From Candidatus Caenarcanales bacterium (lineage in GTDB: Bacteria; Cyanobacteriota; Vampirovibrionia; Caenarcaniphilales; Caenarcanaceae): a stretch of DNA of 47,850 bases. Position 1 is the stretch's first letter, and each line of letters starts with the position of its first letter. The notes beneath the pieces are model-generated. The model ran no database searches. It worked only from the letters and a program-made list of their open reading frames with translations, and was not told the origin of the DNA. Position numbers and translations under genes: made by a program. The DNA is taken from NCBI GenBank assembly GCA_030065015.1, contig JASJDU010000016.1, positions 1-47,850 of the forward strand. Reading direction: 5' to 3'. Of the stretch, positions 1 to 7,886 are shown piece by piece.

Positions 1-96
1 TCCAAATATTTCACTTACTTCTTCTTGGCTCTTTCCGCTTCTGTCATAGTATGAGAGCGCTTTATCTCGTAAATCGTTGCTATATCCGTATGTCAT
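1..96 (-). CDS. IS630-type transposase, N-terminal fragment (runs off window)
   Basis: The 32 codons visible start at an ATG at 96 and stay open to the window edge. They read MTYGYSNDLRDKALSYYDRS and then continue with KSQEEVSEIFG. This is the typical N-terminal helix-turn-helix of IS630-family transposases (pattern: YS.DLR.KAL.Y...G.SQ.EVS.IFG). The catalytic DDE domain would lie to the left of the window. The upstream terminal inverted repeat should lie within about 97-150, but its exact end cannot be fixed without the other end of the element. Family assignment rests on recall of the pattern. Confidence 0.75.
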   Translation of the reverse strand, partial: MTYGYSNDLRDKALSYYDRSGKSQEEVSEIFG

Positions 97-150
97 AAAC
101 TTTGAAACTATTACGCATTTATATCTTTAGTTTACTATAATACTAACAAT

Positions 151-438
151 TCATCGTTTTCTTTCTGGAAATGCTCTAAATCCACATGTAGATTCGTTGA
201 ATAATAAATCACTGGGTTGAATCTTTCTTCTGGAGCTGATGTCGCAATGAACATTGACTTTTGTCTTAAGATGGGAGAAATAGCCGTCACAGGAGTTTGT
301 TGTATTCTCAATTTTAAGATGTGGAAATTTTGGGTTAAAGGTAAAAAAGGTTTGTTTTGATTGACCTAAAAACAGGTCTTAACCTTCTATGTTTAAATTC
401 TCTGGCTTCGTTTCTCTCTTAATGAGTTGTAAAGCTTT
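151..438 (-). pseudogene. Degraded transposase relic, C-terminal part
   Basis: Reading the minus strand, coding-like pieces lie in different frames. Near 438-415 the frame gives KALQLIKR, then ERNEAREFKHRRLRPVFRSI around 418-360. A further shift gives FNPKFPHLKIENTTNSCDGY and then FSHLKTKVNVHC, ending at a TGA at 153-151. The stretch around N-T-T-N-S-x-D-G-x-F-S-H-L-K-x-K resembles the C-terminal region of IS256-variant/MULE-like DDE transposases. At least two frameshifts are needed to join the pieces, so this is a dead element. The family call is from memory of the motif and is only moderately sure; that it is a decayed transposase is more secure. Confidence 0.55.
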
Positions 439-599
439 ATAAAAAAAGAGCTATACTCAGACAGTTTGGAGTGGCAGGGAAGAGAAAGGGTTGAAAGGTT
501 CTATACTGTTGATGCTACACGAAACCAATGGTTAAGCTCCATAGTATGCACATAGTCAATTAAGTTAATAAGTACACATTTCAAGGGTGTGTTTATAAG

Positions 600-755
600 C
601 CTGGCACCTCTAGATTCCATTAATTCTCTGACTTTCGGTGATTTATGCTTCCCAAAGAGTCTGGCAATTTCTTTATTAGATTTTCCCTAGCTTTTGAAAA
701 TTACTTCTCTATCTTTTCCCGTAAAGTGTTTGAAGCTCTTATTTTGGCTTTTATT
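600..755 (-). pseudogene. Degraded transposase relic, IS30-like helix-turn-helix
   Basis: The minus strand gives SFKHFTGKDREVIFKS, an in-frame TAG stop, then GKSNKEIARLFGKHKSPKV and RELMESRG. This matches the N-terminal DNA-binding region of IS30-family transposases (KHLT..ER..I....K.GKS..EIA..LG.H.S...REL). The internal stop and the absence of any recognisable catalytic domain downstream mark it as a relic. It may be a separate insertion from the relic at 151-438, or part of one scrambled element. The rest of 97-851 shows no intact gene. Confidence 0.45.
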
Positions 756-851
756 ATTTAATACTTCAAAAAAACTAGCTTGAGCACCCTCTTCGCCTTA
801 ACTCTTTTCATGTAATGGTTGATTGGACTTTTGATGTTACACTCCGTTTAC

Positions 852-1613
852 TTATGGGGCTGTAAACATTTGATATTCATCTGAAATTTCTTTGGGAGGA
901 CCATCACCCATCAATTTTCCATTATGCAACCATATGGCCCGAGAACAATGTTGAGTAACCTGCTCCATTGAATGGGTTACATAAATAATAGTAGTTTCTT
1001 TTTCCTTTTTTATTTCTTCGAACTTCTGAAGACATTTCTTTTGAAAAGCAATGTCACCAACAGCAAGAACCTCATCTATCAAAAGAATTTCGGGTTGAGT
1101 TTGAATTGCAATGGAAAAAGCAAGTCTTGCTTTCATCCCAGCAGAGTAGGTTCTTATAGGCTCATAAATTTTATTACCCAGTTCAGAAAATTCAACTATT
1201 TCGTTAATTTTCTGAGTCAAATAATAGTTTGACATTCCAAACAAACTCCCATTCAAAAAAATGTTTTCTTTGCCTGAAAAGTCTGGATGAAAGCCAGAAC
1301 CCAATTCAAGCATCGTAGTTACTTTCCCGTTTATGTGTATTTCACCGCTAGTCGGAGTTGTAATACCAGCAATCATTCCCAACGCCGTGCTTTTACCAGA
1401 ACCATTTTTCCCTATTATTCCAACACACTCACCTTTAAAAATATCAAAAGAAACAGAGTCAAATTTATAAACTTTTTTATCCACTTGAGATTTTTTTTTA
1501 AAAATCCCCGTAAGTATTTCTTTTAACCTAGTTACCTTCAATTCCTGGTGATAGATCTTAGTTACTTTTTTAAAAGAGACGGCTATTGATGAATGATAGT
1601 CAGTTTGATTCAT
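852..1613 (-). CDS. Polysaccharide ABC exporter, ATP-binding subunit (Wzt/TagH-like)
   Basis: 253-residue cytosolic ATPase predicted to drive export of a finished surface glycan across the inner membrane with the permease encoded just upstream. Visible motifs: Walker A GKNGSGKST at 68-76, ABC signature YSAGMKARLAFS at 156-167, Walker B EILLIDE at 175-181, and the switch histidine in VTHS near 214. The insert before Walker A and the LGSGFHPDFSGKENI stretch are typical of the KpsT/Wzt/TagH group. It is short: the C-terminal carbohydrate-binding domain found in some O-antigen Wzt proteins is absent. That points to export not gated by a terminal sugar cap. The start lies 2 bases after the permease stop, so the two are co-transcribed. 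Confidence 0.92.
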   Translation of the reverse strand: MNQTDYHSSIAVSFKKVTKIYHQELKVTRLKEILTGIFKKKSQVDKKVYKFDSVSFDIFKGECVGIIGKNGSGKSTALGMIAGITTPTSGEIHINGKVTTMLELGSGFHPDFSGKENIFLNGSLFGMSNYYLTQKINEIVEFSELGNKIYEPIRTYSAGMKARLAFSIAIQTQPEILLIDEVLAVGDIAFQKKCLQKFEEIKKEKETTIIYVTHSMEQVTQHCSRAIWLHNGKLMGDGPPKEISDEYQMFTAP

Positions 1614-1615
1614 TA

Positions 1616-2446
1616 CTAGATTAAGTCAGAAATACTACTTCTTAATTTGATAAATACAAAGTGGCAAAATAAATACCAAATAAAACAAAATAATGACAAC
1701 CAAGAAAGAACCATCCAGCTTGGATGAGTGGCTTCATAAATTACATCCCTAAACAAGGTTAGAAAAGCTGCAATCGGAGTTGAGTTTAAAATCGAAGCAT
1801 ATTTGGGCACCATCACTTCAGCTTTATAAATTACTGGTGTTAAGAAAAAAAGCATATTTAATATCGTTGAAACAATTTGATTAAGGTCTCTAATAAAAAC
1901 AGTAAGAGAAGATATAAGTAGAACTGTACTGTAAATAAAAAAAGCTTGAAGAATTGCAATTAAAGGTACCCATAAAAGATTCAGAGAGAAAGGAGCCTCT
2001 GTGAAAAACATTAAAACTATAATAATGAAGAAAGAAATAAAGTAATTTATCAATCCAGAAAAAACGACTGATATCGAAAGAATTTCGGAAGGAAAATATA
2101 TTTTCTTTAAAATTGCGGATCCAGATACAAAAAGAAGCGGACTCTGCGAAATAGTTTGAAGAAAAAATATCCAACTAATAATTCCACTATATAAATAAAT
2201 CAAATAATTGTCTATTTCACCACCAAGGAGCCTAGAGAACAAGAAGAAATAGATAGATAGAGATAATAAAGGTTGAAGAAAATTCCAAAGAATTCCAAGA
2301 ATTGACCCTTTGTATCGTATTTCTAATTCTCTTTTTGTCCAATTAAGTAAAAAGCTTTTAAATCTCCATATTTCTTTGTAACTTTCTACTAAGTTGAAAG
2401 CATTTCCGTAAGAATTATCAATATTTTTTGCTTTTGATAGTGTCAT
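1616..2446 (-). CDS. Polysaccharide ABC exporter, permease (ABC-2/Wzm-like)
   Basis: 276-residue ABC-2 family membrane protein, partner of the ATPase that follows it. The N-terminal cytosolic stretch ends in LNWTKRELEIRYKGSILGIL, the characteristic entry of Wzm/TagG permeases (RD.k.RY..S.LG..W). About six hydrophobic helices follow, including the LLSLSIYFFLFSRLL and LINYFISFFIIIVLMFF segments. First gene of a two-gene minus-strand unit, divergent from the glycosyltransferase at 2504 with 57 bases between. A TATTAT box lies 11 bases before the ATG. With no Wzx/Wzy in the window, this transporter is the likely exit route for the glycan. Confidence 0.92.
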   Translation of the reverse strand: MTLSKAKNIDNSYGNAFNLVESYKEIWRFKSFLLNWTKRELEIRYKGSILGILWNFLQPLLSLSIYFFLFSRLLGGEIDNYLIYLYSGIISWIFFLQTISQSPLLFVSGSAILKKIYFPSEILSISVVFSGLINYFISFFIIIVLMFFTEAPFSLNLLWVPLIAILQAFFIYSTVLLISSLTVFIRDLNQIVSTILNMLFFLTPVIYKAEVMVPKYASILNSTPIAAFLTLFRDVIYEATHPSWMVLSWLSLFCFIWYLFCHFVFIKLRSSISDLI

Positions 2447-2503
2447 ATGATTGAATCATAATATTAAACATTATTTGCATGTTTTACGTTTATAAAATTC
2501 GAA

Positions 2504-3433
2504 ATGAGTGAAAGTGTTTGTGTTGTTCTTGCAACATATAACCCAGTTCAGAACTTCTTTATTCAACAAATAGAGTCTATAAGGAGACAAACTCATACTC
2601 AATGGACTTGCATAATTCAAGATGATTTCTCAGGAAAAAAAGAATTTAAAGAAATTCTTTCTGTTATTTCCGAAGATGAAAGATTTTCCATTGAGAAAAA
2701 TAAAGAAAATTTAGGAGTGTTTAAAACCTTTGAAGCTGGATTAAGAAGGGTTCCACCTAACTGTAATTTCATTGCTCTTGCGGATCAGGATGATATTTGG
2801 AACGAAAACAAACTAGAAGTTTGTGTCAGAGAATTACAAAGCAATACTGAAATTGCTTTAGTTCATTCAGATCTTGAACTAATTGATGAGAGCAATAAGA
2901 CAATTCAGAAATCTTGCTGGAGTTTTGAAAAAAGAAAGATCCTAAATCATGACCAAGATCTTCTTTTAGTGAGAAACATTGTTACTGGTTGCTCTTGCGT
3001 CTTCAAAAAAAAGGTTCTAAAAAAAGCTTTACCGTTTCCACTTCAAAGCAAACGAGACTCTTTCTATCATGATATTTGGATTACATTAAAAGCACTGGAA
3101 TTTGGAGAAATTAAACCTATTTTTGAACCCTTGGTTCATTACAGGCAACATACCAACAATCAAGTTGGAGTAGATTTAAATAAAAATAACTTATTGTTCC
3201 AACAAGTTAAAAAGCATTTAAACAATGATCTATCATCATTATTTAAATGCTACTTAAAACAGTATGAAAGCCTAAATGATCTTTTGAATTTTCAAGTCTT
3301 TCAAAATGGTGAGACATCGACTTTTGACTGGCTCAGATCCAGGATCTTCAAACTGATAAAAATTGATTACAGAAATTCAAGACTACTTTTAGTTTTGTTG
3401 GTTGCCTATCTCAAAGAAAAAGACTGCCTTTAA
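2504..3433 (+). CDS. Family 2 glycosyltransferase (GT-A)
   Basis: 309-residue cytosolic or membrane-associated transferase that adds one sugar to the growing glycan. The N-terminal nucleotide-binding strand is VVLATYNP (7-14), with IIQDDFS at 37-43 and the metal-binding DxD in ADQDDIW (93-99; D94, D96). Later NIVTGCSCVFKK and HDIWI are typical of the rhamnosyltransferase-like GT2 branch. No transmembrane helix is evident apart from a weak hydrophobic C-terminus (LLLVLLVAYL). A TATAAA box ends 7 bases before the ATG, so a leaderless or very short-leader transcript is possible. The donor and acceptor sugars cannot be read from sequence. Confidence 0.88.
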   Translation: MSESVCVVLATYNPVQNFFIQQIESIRRQTHTQWTCIIQDDFSGKKEFKEILSVISEDERFSIEKNKENLGVFKTFEAGLRRVPPNCNFIALADQDDIWNENKLEVCVRELQSNTEIALVHSDLELIDESNKTIQKSCWSFEKRKILNHDQDLLLVRNIVTGCSCVFKKKVLKKALPFPLQSKRDSFYHDIWITLKALEFGEIKPIFEPLVHYRQHTNNQVGVDLNKNNLLFQQVKKHLNNDLSSLFKCYLKQYESLNDLLNFQVFQNGETSTFDWLRSRIFKLIKIDYRNSRLLLVLLVAYLKEKDCL

Positions 3434-3460
3434 AAAAATTCATTACAGTAATTTTTTTAA
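3430..3460. terminator. Candidate bidirectional terminator between convergent genes
   Basis: An 11-base perfect inverted repeat, TTAAAAAAATT and AATTTTTTTAA, flanks a 9-base loop between the stops of the two convergent genes. It carries A/T runs on both sides, so it could terminate both transcripts. The stem is pure A/T and therefore weak. Confidence 0.5.
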
Positions 3461-5044
3461 GTTGTATTTTGTTTCATGAATTAAATCCTGAGGAAAGATT
3501 TTAAAGATCTTTCTGAATAAATTCTCAGCTGATGAATAGCGATAATTTGATAGATAGTGCTGGAAAACATCTTCAATATACGCAAAATCTGTCACCAAAT
3601 CATCTTTAATGCTGTTTTCATTAATTAGATGTTCGCTTATATTCTCTGAGTTTATAATTGATTCTAGAAATTTTTTGTATTTCTCACCAACTAGGTTAAA
3701 TTCAAAAGTTTGCAGATAATATTTTTTCAATTCTTCCCCAATCTTTACTCTTAATAACTGATTAGATAAAAGTTCCAGTGCAAATTGCCTTGCCTCTACC
3801 AAATTATTTGCAACAAATTGGTAATCAGTAGGCAAATTTTTATAAGAAGAAAAATAAGAAACTTTTCCATTTTTTGTAGAAATTACAGGTTTACCATTTT
3901 TTATAACATCAATTAGCGTAAGTCCATTTCCCAGAGGGAAGGTGTCTATATATATATCACACGCTTGAATGTAAGACTCAAAATCAGTTTGGGGAGAAAG
4001 AAATATGACTCTAGATTCAAGACTTGAATCGAATTGAAGCAACAATTTTCTAAAAACTTCTTTCTCTTTATTTGAGAAATTACTTATCAATAAATATTTG
4101 GTACTATTAGTCGTATTTAGCAATGAAATTACAAAGTGCAAAAATTCCAACTGGTAATCTACAAAAACTTTATAAGAAGAAAAACCACTCATAAATAGAA
4201 TTTCTCCGTCTTGAATAAAAAGTTTATTTTTTATTTCTTTAATCTTTGGGAAAACAGTTTGATTATTTTGGTTAGGCTGTCCCTGAAGGGGTATTAAGGC
4301 AGTTTTCTTCTTTTTTCTAAATTTATTACTTATTAAGAACCCCTCTTCTCTGTATTCAAGAATATAGTCTTGGTCAAAAGATAGAGAAAATATGTGATCA
4401 GCATGATTAAAAAAAATCGTTGATATTGGTAAATTCTCTTTTTTTAATATCCGAGTTATCAGTGACCAAATAAGGTCTTCTGGATGAACATATAACATCA
4501 AAAGTGAAGGATTCAAATTTTTAATCGCTGAAACAATTTGCTCGCTTTTCAAAAACATTTTTTCGATTCTCTTGCTACAAAAAGCAAACTTATGAATAGT
4601 TGCAAATTCCTGAAGAATTTGAATTTTTTCAGGAGCCAATTTAGAACTATCAGCAAAGCTCTCACTAAGAAAAACGTGTATATCGAAGTATGAGGACAGA
4701 CTTTTACAGAACCTGATTATGCATTCAGTATGCCCTCCCATATCAAGAATATTACTAACTGCAATTCCTATAACTTGCTTATTAGAAGAGTTTGAATCAC
4801 CTCGAGAAACTATTTTGTAATTTATTCTTTCTGCTTGTCTTAAATCATTTGAAGATTGTGATTTTTCGTAAAGCTGAAATAAATTCAACTCAAAATCTTC
4901 ATCATAAAAAATACCTGTTTGAGTGTTTGAGGCATAAAAAGCTGCTCTATCGAAGTAAAAAAGACTTCTGTTGAATTCATTTGCGGATAACAGTTGAAAA
5001 GCCTTTCGTTTTAATCTTATATATTCATCCGAATTTGCGTTCAT
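3443..5044 (-). CDS. GT-B glycosyltransferase with N-terminal helical region
   Basis: 533 residues. Residues 1-85 are helical and TPR-like (YIRLKRKAFQLLSANEFNRS). The catalytic GT-B part begins near 91 with VIGIAVSNILDMGGHTECII, the loop where GT4/GT1 enzymes bind their acceptor. The C-terminal half has FMSGFSSYKV and, near 362-385, DIYIDTFPLGNGLTLIDVIK followed by NGKPVIST. That is the donor-binding signature seen in GT41/OGT-like and related transferases. A helical tail closes the protein. It is alone on the minus strand between two plus-strand genes; 145 bases upstream separate it from the FdtA-like gene. Substrate unknown. Identification as a glycosyltransferase is firm, the subfamily is not. 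Confidence 0.8.
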   Translation of the reverse strand: MNANSDEYIRLKRKAFQLLSANEFNRSLFYFDRAAFYASNTQTGIFYDEDFELNLFQLYEKSQSSNDLRQAERINYKIVSRGDSNSSNKQVIGIAVSNILDMGGHTECIIRFCKSLSSYFDIHVFLSESFADSSKLAPEKIQILQEFATIHKFAFCSKRIEKMFLKSEQIVSAIKNLNPSLLMLYVHPEDLIWSLITRILKKENLPISTIFFNHADHIFSLSFDQDYILEYREEGFLISNKFRKKKKTALIPLQGQPNQNNQTVFPKIKEIKNKLFIQDGEILFMSGFSSYKVFVDYQLEFLHFVISLLNTTNSTKYLLISNFSNKEKEVFRKLLLQFDSSLESRVIFLSPQTDFESYIQACDIYIDTFPLGNGLTLIDVIKNGKPVISTKNGKVSYFSSYKNLPTDYQFVANNLVEARQFALELLSNQLLRVKIGEELKKYYLQTFEFNLVGEKYKKFLESIINSENISEHLINENSIKDDLVTDFAYIEDVFQHYLSNYRYSSAENLFRKIFKIFPQDLIHETKYNLKKLL

Positions 5045-5173
5045 AAAAAAACTTTTACAAAGATAACTTTGACAACGTTAGACAAGCACCCAAGTAATAT
5101 TTTGAATCTTGATAATTGTTTACTGTTGATTATGGCCTCTTTTAATTCTAAATAATTTGTAATATTTAGCTAC

Positions 5174-5179
5174 TATAGT
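5174..5179 (+). promoter_or_regulatory. -10-like box (TATAGT) close to the sugar operon start
   Basis: TATAGT ends 10 bases before the ATG at 5190. If used, transcription would begin only 3-5 bases before the start codon. No convincing -35 box is seen at the matching distance, and no Shine-Dalgarno lies upstream of the ATG. Confidence 0.35.
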
Positions 5180-5189
5180 ATTTTACAAA

Positions 5190-5588
5190 ATGAGAAACAC
5201 AGAACTTATTGATTTTACTGTTAAAGGAGACCAAAGAGGTTCTCTTGTAGCAATAGAGAACTTCAAAGATATACCTTTTGAAATTAAAAGAGTCTATTAC
5301 GTTTTTGGAACTAAATTAAATTTAAAAAGAGGCAAACATGCTCATTCTAAACTCCAGCAAGTTTTAATCTGCGTTTCAGGAACATGCAAAATAGAATTAG
5401 ATGATGGCAAAGAAAAAATCATTACAAATTTAAACAAACCAAGCCTGGGACTTTATATTGGATCTCTGATATGGAGAGAGATTTTCGATTTTTCTCCAGA
5501 ATGCGTTCTTTTAGTTTTAGCCAGCGATATATATGATGAAGACGAATACATTAGAGATTACTCAAGATTTAAGAAGTTAGTGGATTAG
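5190..5588 (+). CDS. dTDP-4-oxo-6-deoxyglucose 3,4-ketoisomerase-like cupin (FdtA/QdtA family)
   Basis: 132-residue cupin of the WxcM-like/FdtA family. In the family these enzymes shift the keto group of dTDP-4-keto-6-deoxyglucose from C4 to C3, preparing it for amination to a 3-amino-3,6-dideoxyhexose (Fuc3N or Qui3N). Visible: the GDQRGSLVAIE entry strand, the catalytic histidine pair in RGKHAHSKLQQ (H50, H52), and SGTCKIELDDGKE. Length matches the family. It opens a plus-strand operon; only one base separates its stop from the next gene. The predicted substrate would come from RmlA and RmlB (16177-18155), and the amine from the aminotransferase at 13634. Stereochemistry (FdtA versus QdtA) cannot be decided here. 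Confidence 0.85.
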   Translation: MRNTELIDFTVKGDQRGSLVAIENFKDIPFEIKRVYYVFGTKLNLKRGKHAHSKLQQVLICVSGTCKIELDDGKEKIITNLNKPSLGLYIGSLIWREIFDFSPECVLLVLASDIYDEDEYIRDYSRFKKLVD

Positions 5589-5589
5589 A

Positions 5590-6957
5590 ATGGCAAATAT
5601 TATAGTCTCTGCTTTTTCAAATGTTACTTGGACAAAGCAGACTTATCATGATTCTTTTATAGAAGGATTCATAAACTCTCTCAGAAGATGTGGAAATAAT
5701 TTACTATCTTTGAGAGTGAATGATTTTGTAATAGGAGGGCCAAACTCCACGAACAAGATTTTTTTCGATCAAGCAAAGTTTGAAATTAAAATCAAAGAAT
5801 TTCAACCAGATTTGATAGTTGTTTTTAACAATACTTTTCCAACTGAAAAAATTCTTCAAGTGACTAATTGTCCTATTGCTTGTTTTGCCTCTGACTCACC
5901 GGCTTTTTTTTCACAGAAAAATTTAATCGATAAATACTTAGATAGATATCAATTTTTCAATTTCTCTAATGATACTTTCAAGTCAATTCCTGAATGGTTT
6001 CCATTAATAAAGAAAGATCAACTTCATATGTTTGGTCATGCAACAGATCTTAAAGCACAAAAAATAGAGCAAGATATAAACATCTCTTTTGTCGGCTCAA
6101 TTGGTAACTACTCCCATAAATTGATTGACTACTTCAAATTTCTTGAAGGAAGATTACGAAGGGACTCTTCTACACTCGATCCAAACAAGATTAAGAATGA
6201 TTTTTATGAATCTCTAGATGAATTCATAAAAGACCCATTAAAGAGTTTTGAGTATTATTTTTATGATGGAGCTATTTATAAAGACTCTCCTATAGAACCT
6301 CAAATAATCCTCATGCTTACTTGTAAGCAAAGATTTCAAATTTTATCGGAATTAACTGACTTGGGACTTAAGATATTCGGCTTTCCGGGATCTTGGTCAG
6401 AAACCATCCAATATGATTATGAGTTGTTTAGATGCTTTGACTACAACCTCAGTGTTTCACTCGATCACTCAACTTATAACTACAATAGGAGCAAAATATC
6501 ATTGAATCTTCCACATGGCCACGCTTGTGAAGGTTTTTCGTGGAGAGTCTGTGACATTCTCGCATCTAATGCTGTTCTACTATCCAACCCTCAACCCGAT
6601 TTAGTCAAGTTAATGAGAGGGTATGTTGATTTGCCAATGTATCAAAATAAATCAGAGGCAAGAGAATTGGCTATTAAGCTGTTAAAAGAAAAGAACTGGA
6701 GAAAAGAAATCTCCCTTGCTTCACAAAAAATGATTGAAGATAAATGCCGTTTTGAAAAAAAATTTCATGAAATGCAGCAAATCTTTTCTGGAATTCAACT
6801 TTTTACAGATAAAAAAGGAAATCTAGATTCTTTATCAATCGATGATTGTTCTAATAAAATACTGTATAAATATAAAGTATGTTTAAATTTTGCTGTACAA
6901 CAAATTAAATACTGTTTACCGTATTTGGTGAAACCCCTAAAAAGAATTTTGGCCTGA
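5590..6957 (+). CDS. CgeB-like glycosyltransferase
   Basis: 455-residue protein without predicted membrane helices. The C-terminal third has the arrangement of the CgeB/Glyco_trans_1_2 family: an ISLNLPHGHACEGFSWRVCD stretch in the place of the usual N..N/R..E motif, then ASNAVLLS, then the DL...M....VDL segment. After that come the helical ARELAIKLL and a FEKKFHEM tail. The N-terminal part (PDLIVVFNNTFP, CFASDSP) looks like the acceptor Rossmann half. It follows the ketoisomerase after one base, and its stop overlaps the next start (TGATG), so translation is coupled. It probably transfers the sugar made by this operon. Donor and acceptor unknown. Confidence 0.65.
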   Translation: MANIIVSAFSNVTWTKQTYHDSFIEGFINSLRRCGNNLLSLRVNDFVIGGPNSTNKIFFDQAKFEIKIKEFQPDLIVVFNNTFPTEKILQVTNCPIACFASDSPAFFSQKNLIDKYLDRYQFFNFSNDTFKSIPEWFPLIKKDQLHMFGHATDLKAQKIEQDINISFVGSIGNYSHKLIDYFKFLEGRLRRDSSTLDPNKIKNDFYESLDEFIKDPLKSFEYYFYDGAIYKDSPIEPQIILMLTCKQRFQILSELTDLGLKIFGFPGSWSETIQYDYELFRCFDYNLSVSLDHSTYNYNRSKISLNLPHGHACEGFSWRVCDILASNAVLLSNPQPDLVKLMRGYVDLPMYQNKSEARELAIKLLKEKNWRKEISLASQKMIEDKCRFEKKFHEMQQIFSGIQLFTDKKGNLDSLSIDDCSNKILYKYKVCLNFAVQQIKYCLPYLVKPLKRILA

Positions 6958-7880
6958 TGTTGTGGAAAAAAAGAGGATTAATATGTAGTTCTAGCACTTT
7001 GGAGCTGGATTGGTATAAAAAAAACTCCATGGTTCCAGTCCCATATCTAGTAAACTCAAGAACACTTCGCATTTACCTAACAATGTGCGATGAGGACAAT
7101 GTTGGAAGAGTCGGCTTCATAGATGTTAATCCCCATAATCCAAAAGATATTTTAGGTTTTTCTAAAAAGCCTGTATTAGATATTGGCCAAAATGGTACCT
7201 TTGATGATAGCGGTGTCTTGCCTGCCTGCTTAGTCCCAGAGAATGAGAGACTATATCTTTTTTACTCTGCTTATCAAAAAAGTAAAAAAATACCTTATTA
7301 CATCCTTTCTGGGTTAGCCTTTAGCGAAGACAATGGCAATTCTTTTCAACGAGTATCCAAAGTCCCTATATTAGAAAGAACTGATACAGAATTGTTTCTC
7401 AGGTCAGCAATATGCGTAATGAAAGACAAAAAGAAATACAAATTATGGTATTCCAGTGGAATTAAGTGGATGAAAAACGGAACAAAAGACCTACCAGTTT
7501 ATGACATCAAGTTCTTAGAATCAGCCTCTCTTGACTCTTGGGAAGGTAAACCACTTAGTTCAATAGAGTTACAAAATGATGAATACGGACTGACTATACC
7601 GAGTGTTTGGAAAGAAAATAACATATACAAAATGATTTATTCGATAAGAAGCTTATCAAAAGGTTACAGACTCGGCTATGCTGAATCCTCAGATGGGATT
7701 AAATTTAAGAGGTTAGATAAAGAAATTGGCATCGATGTATCAGAGCGTGGGTGGGATTCCGAAATGATATGTTTTGGTAATATCTTTCATTTTGAAGATA
7801 AAATCTACTTATTCTACTGCGGAAACCATTATGGGACAGGTGGCTTTGGTTATGCTGAATTAGAAAGGGGATCTTTGTAA
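6957..7880 (+). CDS. Glycosidase-like five-bladed beta-propeller protein
   Basis: 307 residues, no signal peptide. Repeated blade motifs typical of GH43/GH32/GH130-type propellers are visible: ERLYLFYSAYQ, SEDNGNSFQRVSK, KKYKLWYSSG, YKMIYSIRSLSKGYRLGYAE, SSDGIKFKR and KIYLFYCGNHYG. The W/L-YSSG and F/L-Y-C-G-N-x-Y-G blades are characteristic. Being cytosolic and inside a biosynthetic operon, it may be a phosphorylase, a transferase or a sugar-binding scaffold, not a degradative enzyme. It overlaps the preceding glycosyltransferase by one base and is followed 6 bases later by the ATP-grasp gene. The exact activity is not recognisable. Confidence 0.6.
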   Translation: MLWKKRGLICSSSTLELDWYKKNSMVPVPYLVNSRTLRIYLTMCDEDNVGRVGFIDVNPHNPKDILGFSKKPVLDIGQNGTFDDSGVLPACLVPENERLYLFYSAYQKSKKIPYYILSGLAFSEDNGNSFQRVSKVPILERTDTELFLRSAICVMKDKKKYKLWYSSGIKWMKNGTKDLPVYDIKFLESASLDSWEGKPLSSIELQNDEYGLTIPSVWKENNIYKMIYSIRSLSKGYRLGYAESSDGIKFKRLDKEIGIDVSERGWDSEMICFGNIFHFEDKIYLFYCGNHYGTGGFGYAELERGSL

Positions 7881-7886
7881 AAAGCC

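Noticed and set aside
972-1232. Plus-strand open frame of 86 codons inside the ABC ATPase gene
   Set aside because: It lies antisense to a gene with full Walker and signature motifs and reads as low-complexity Phe/Leu/Asn with no motif.
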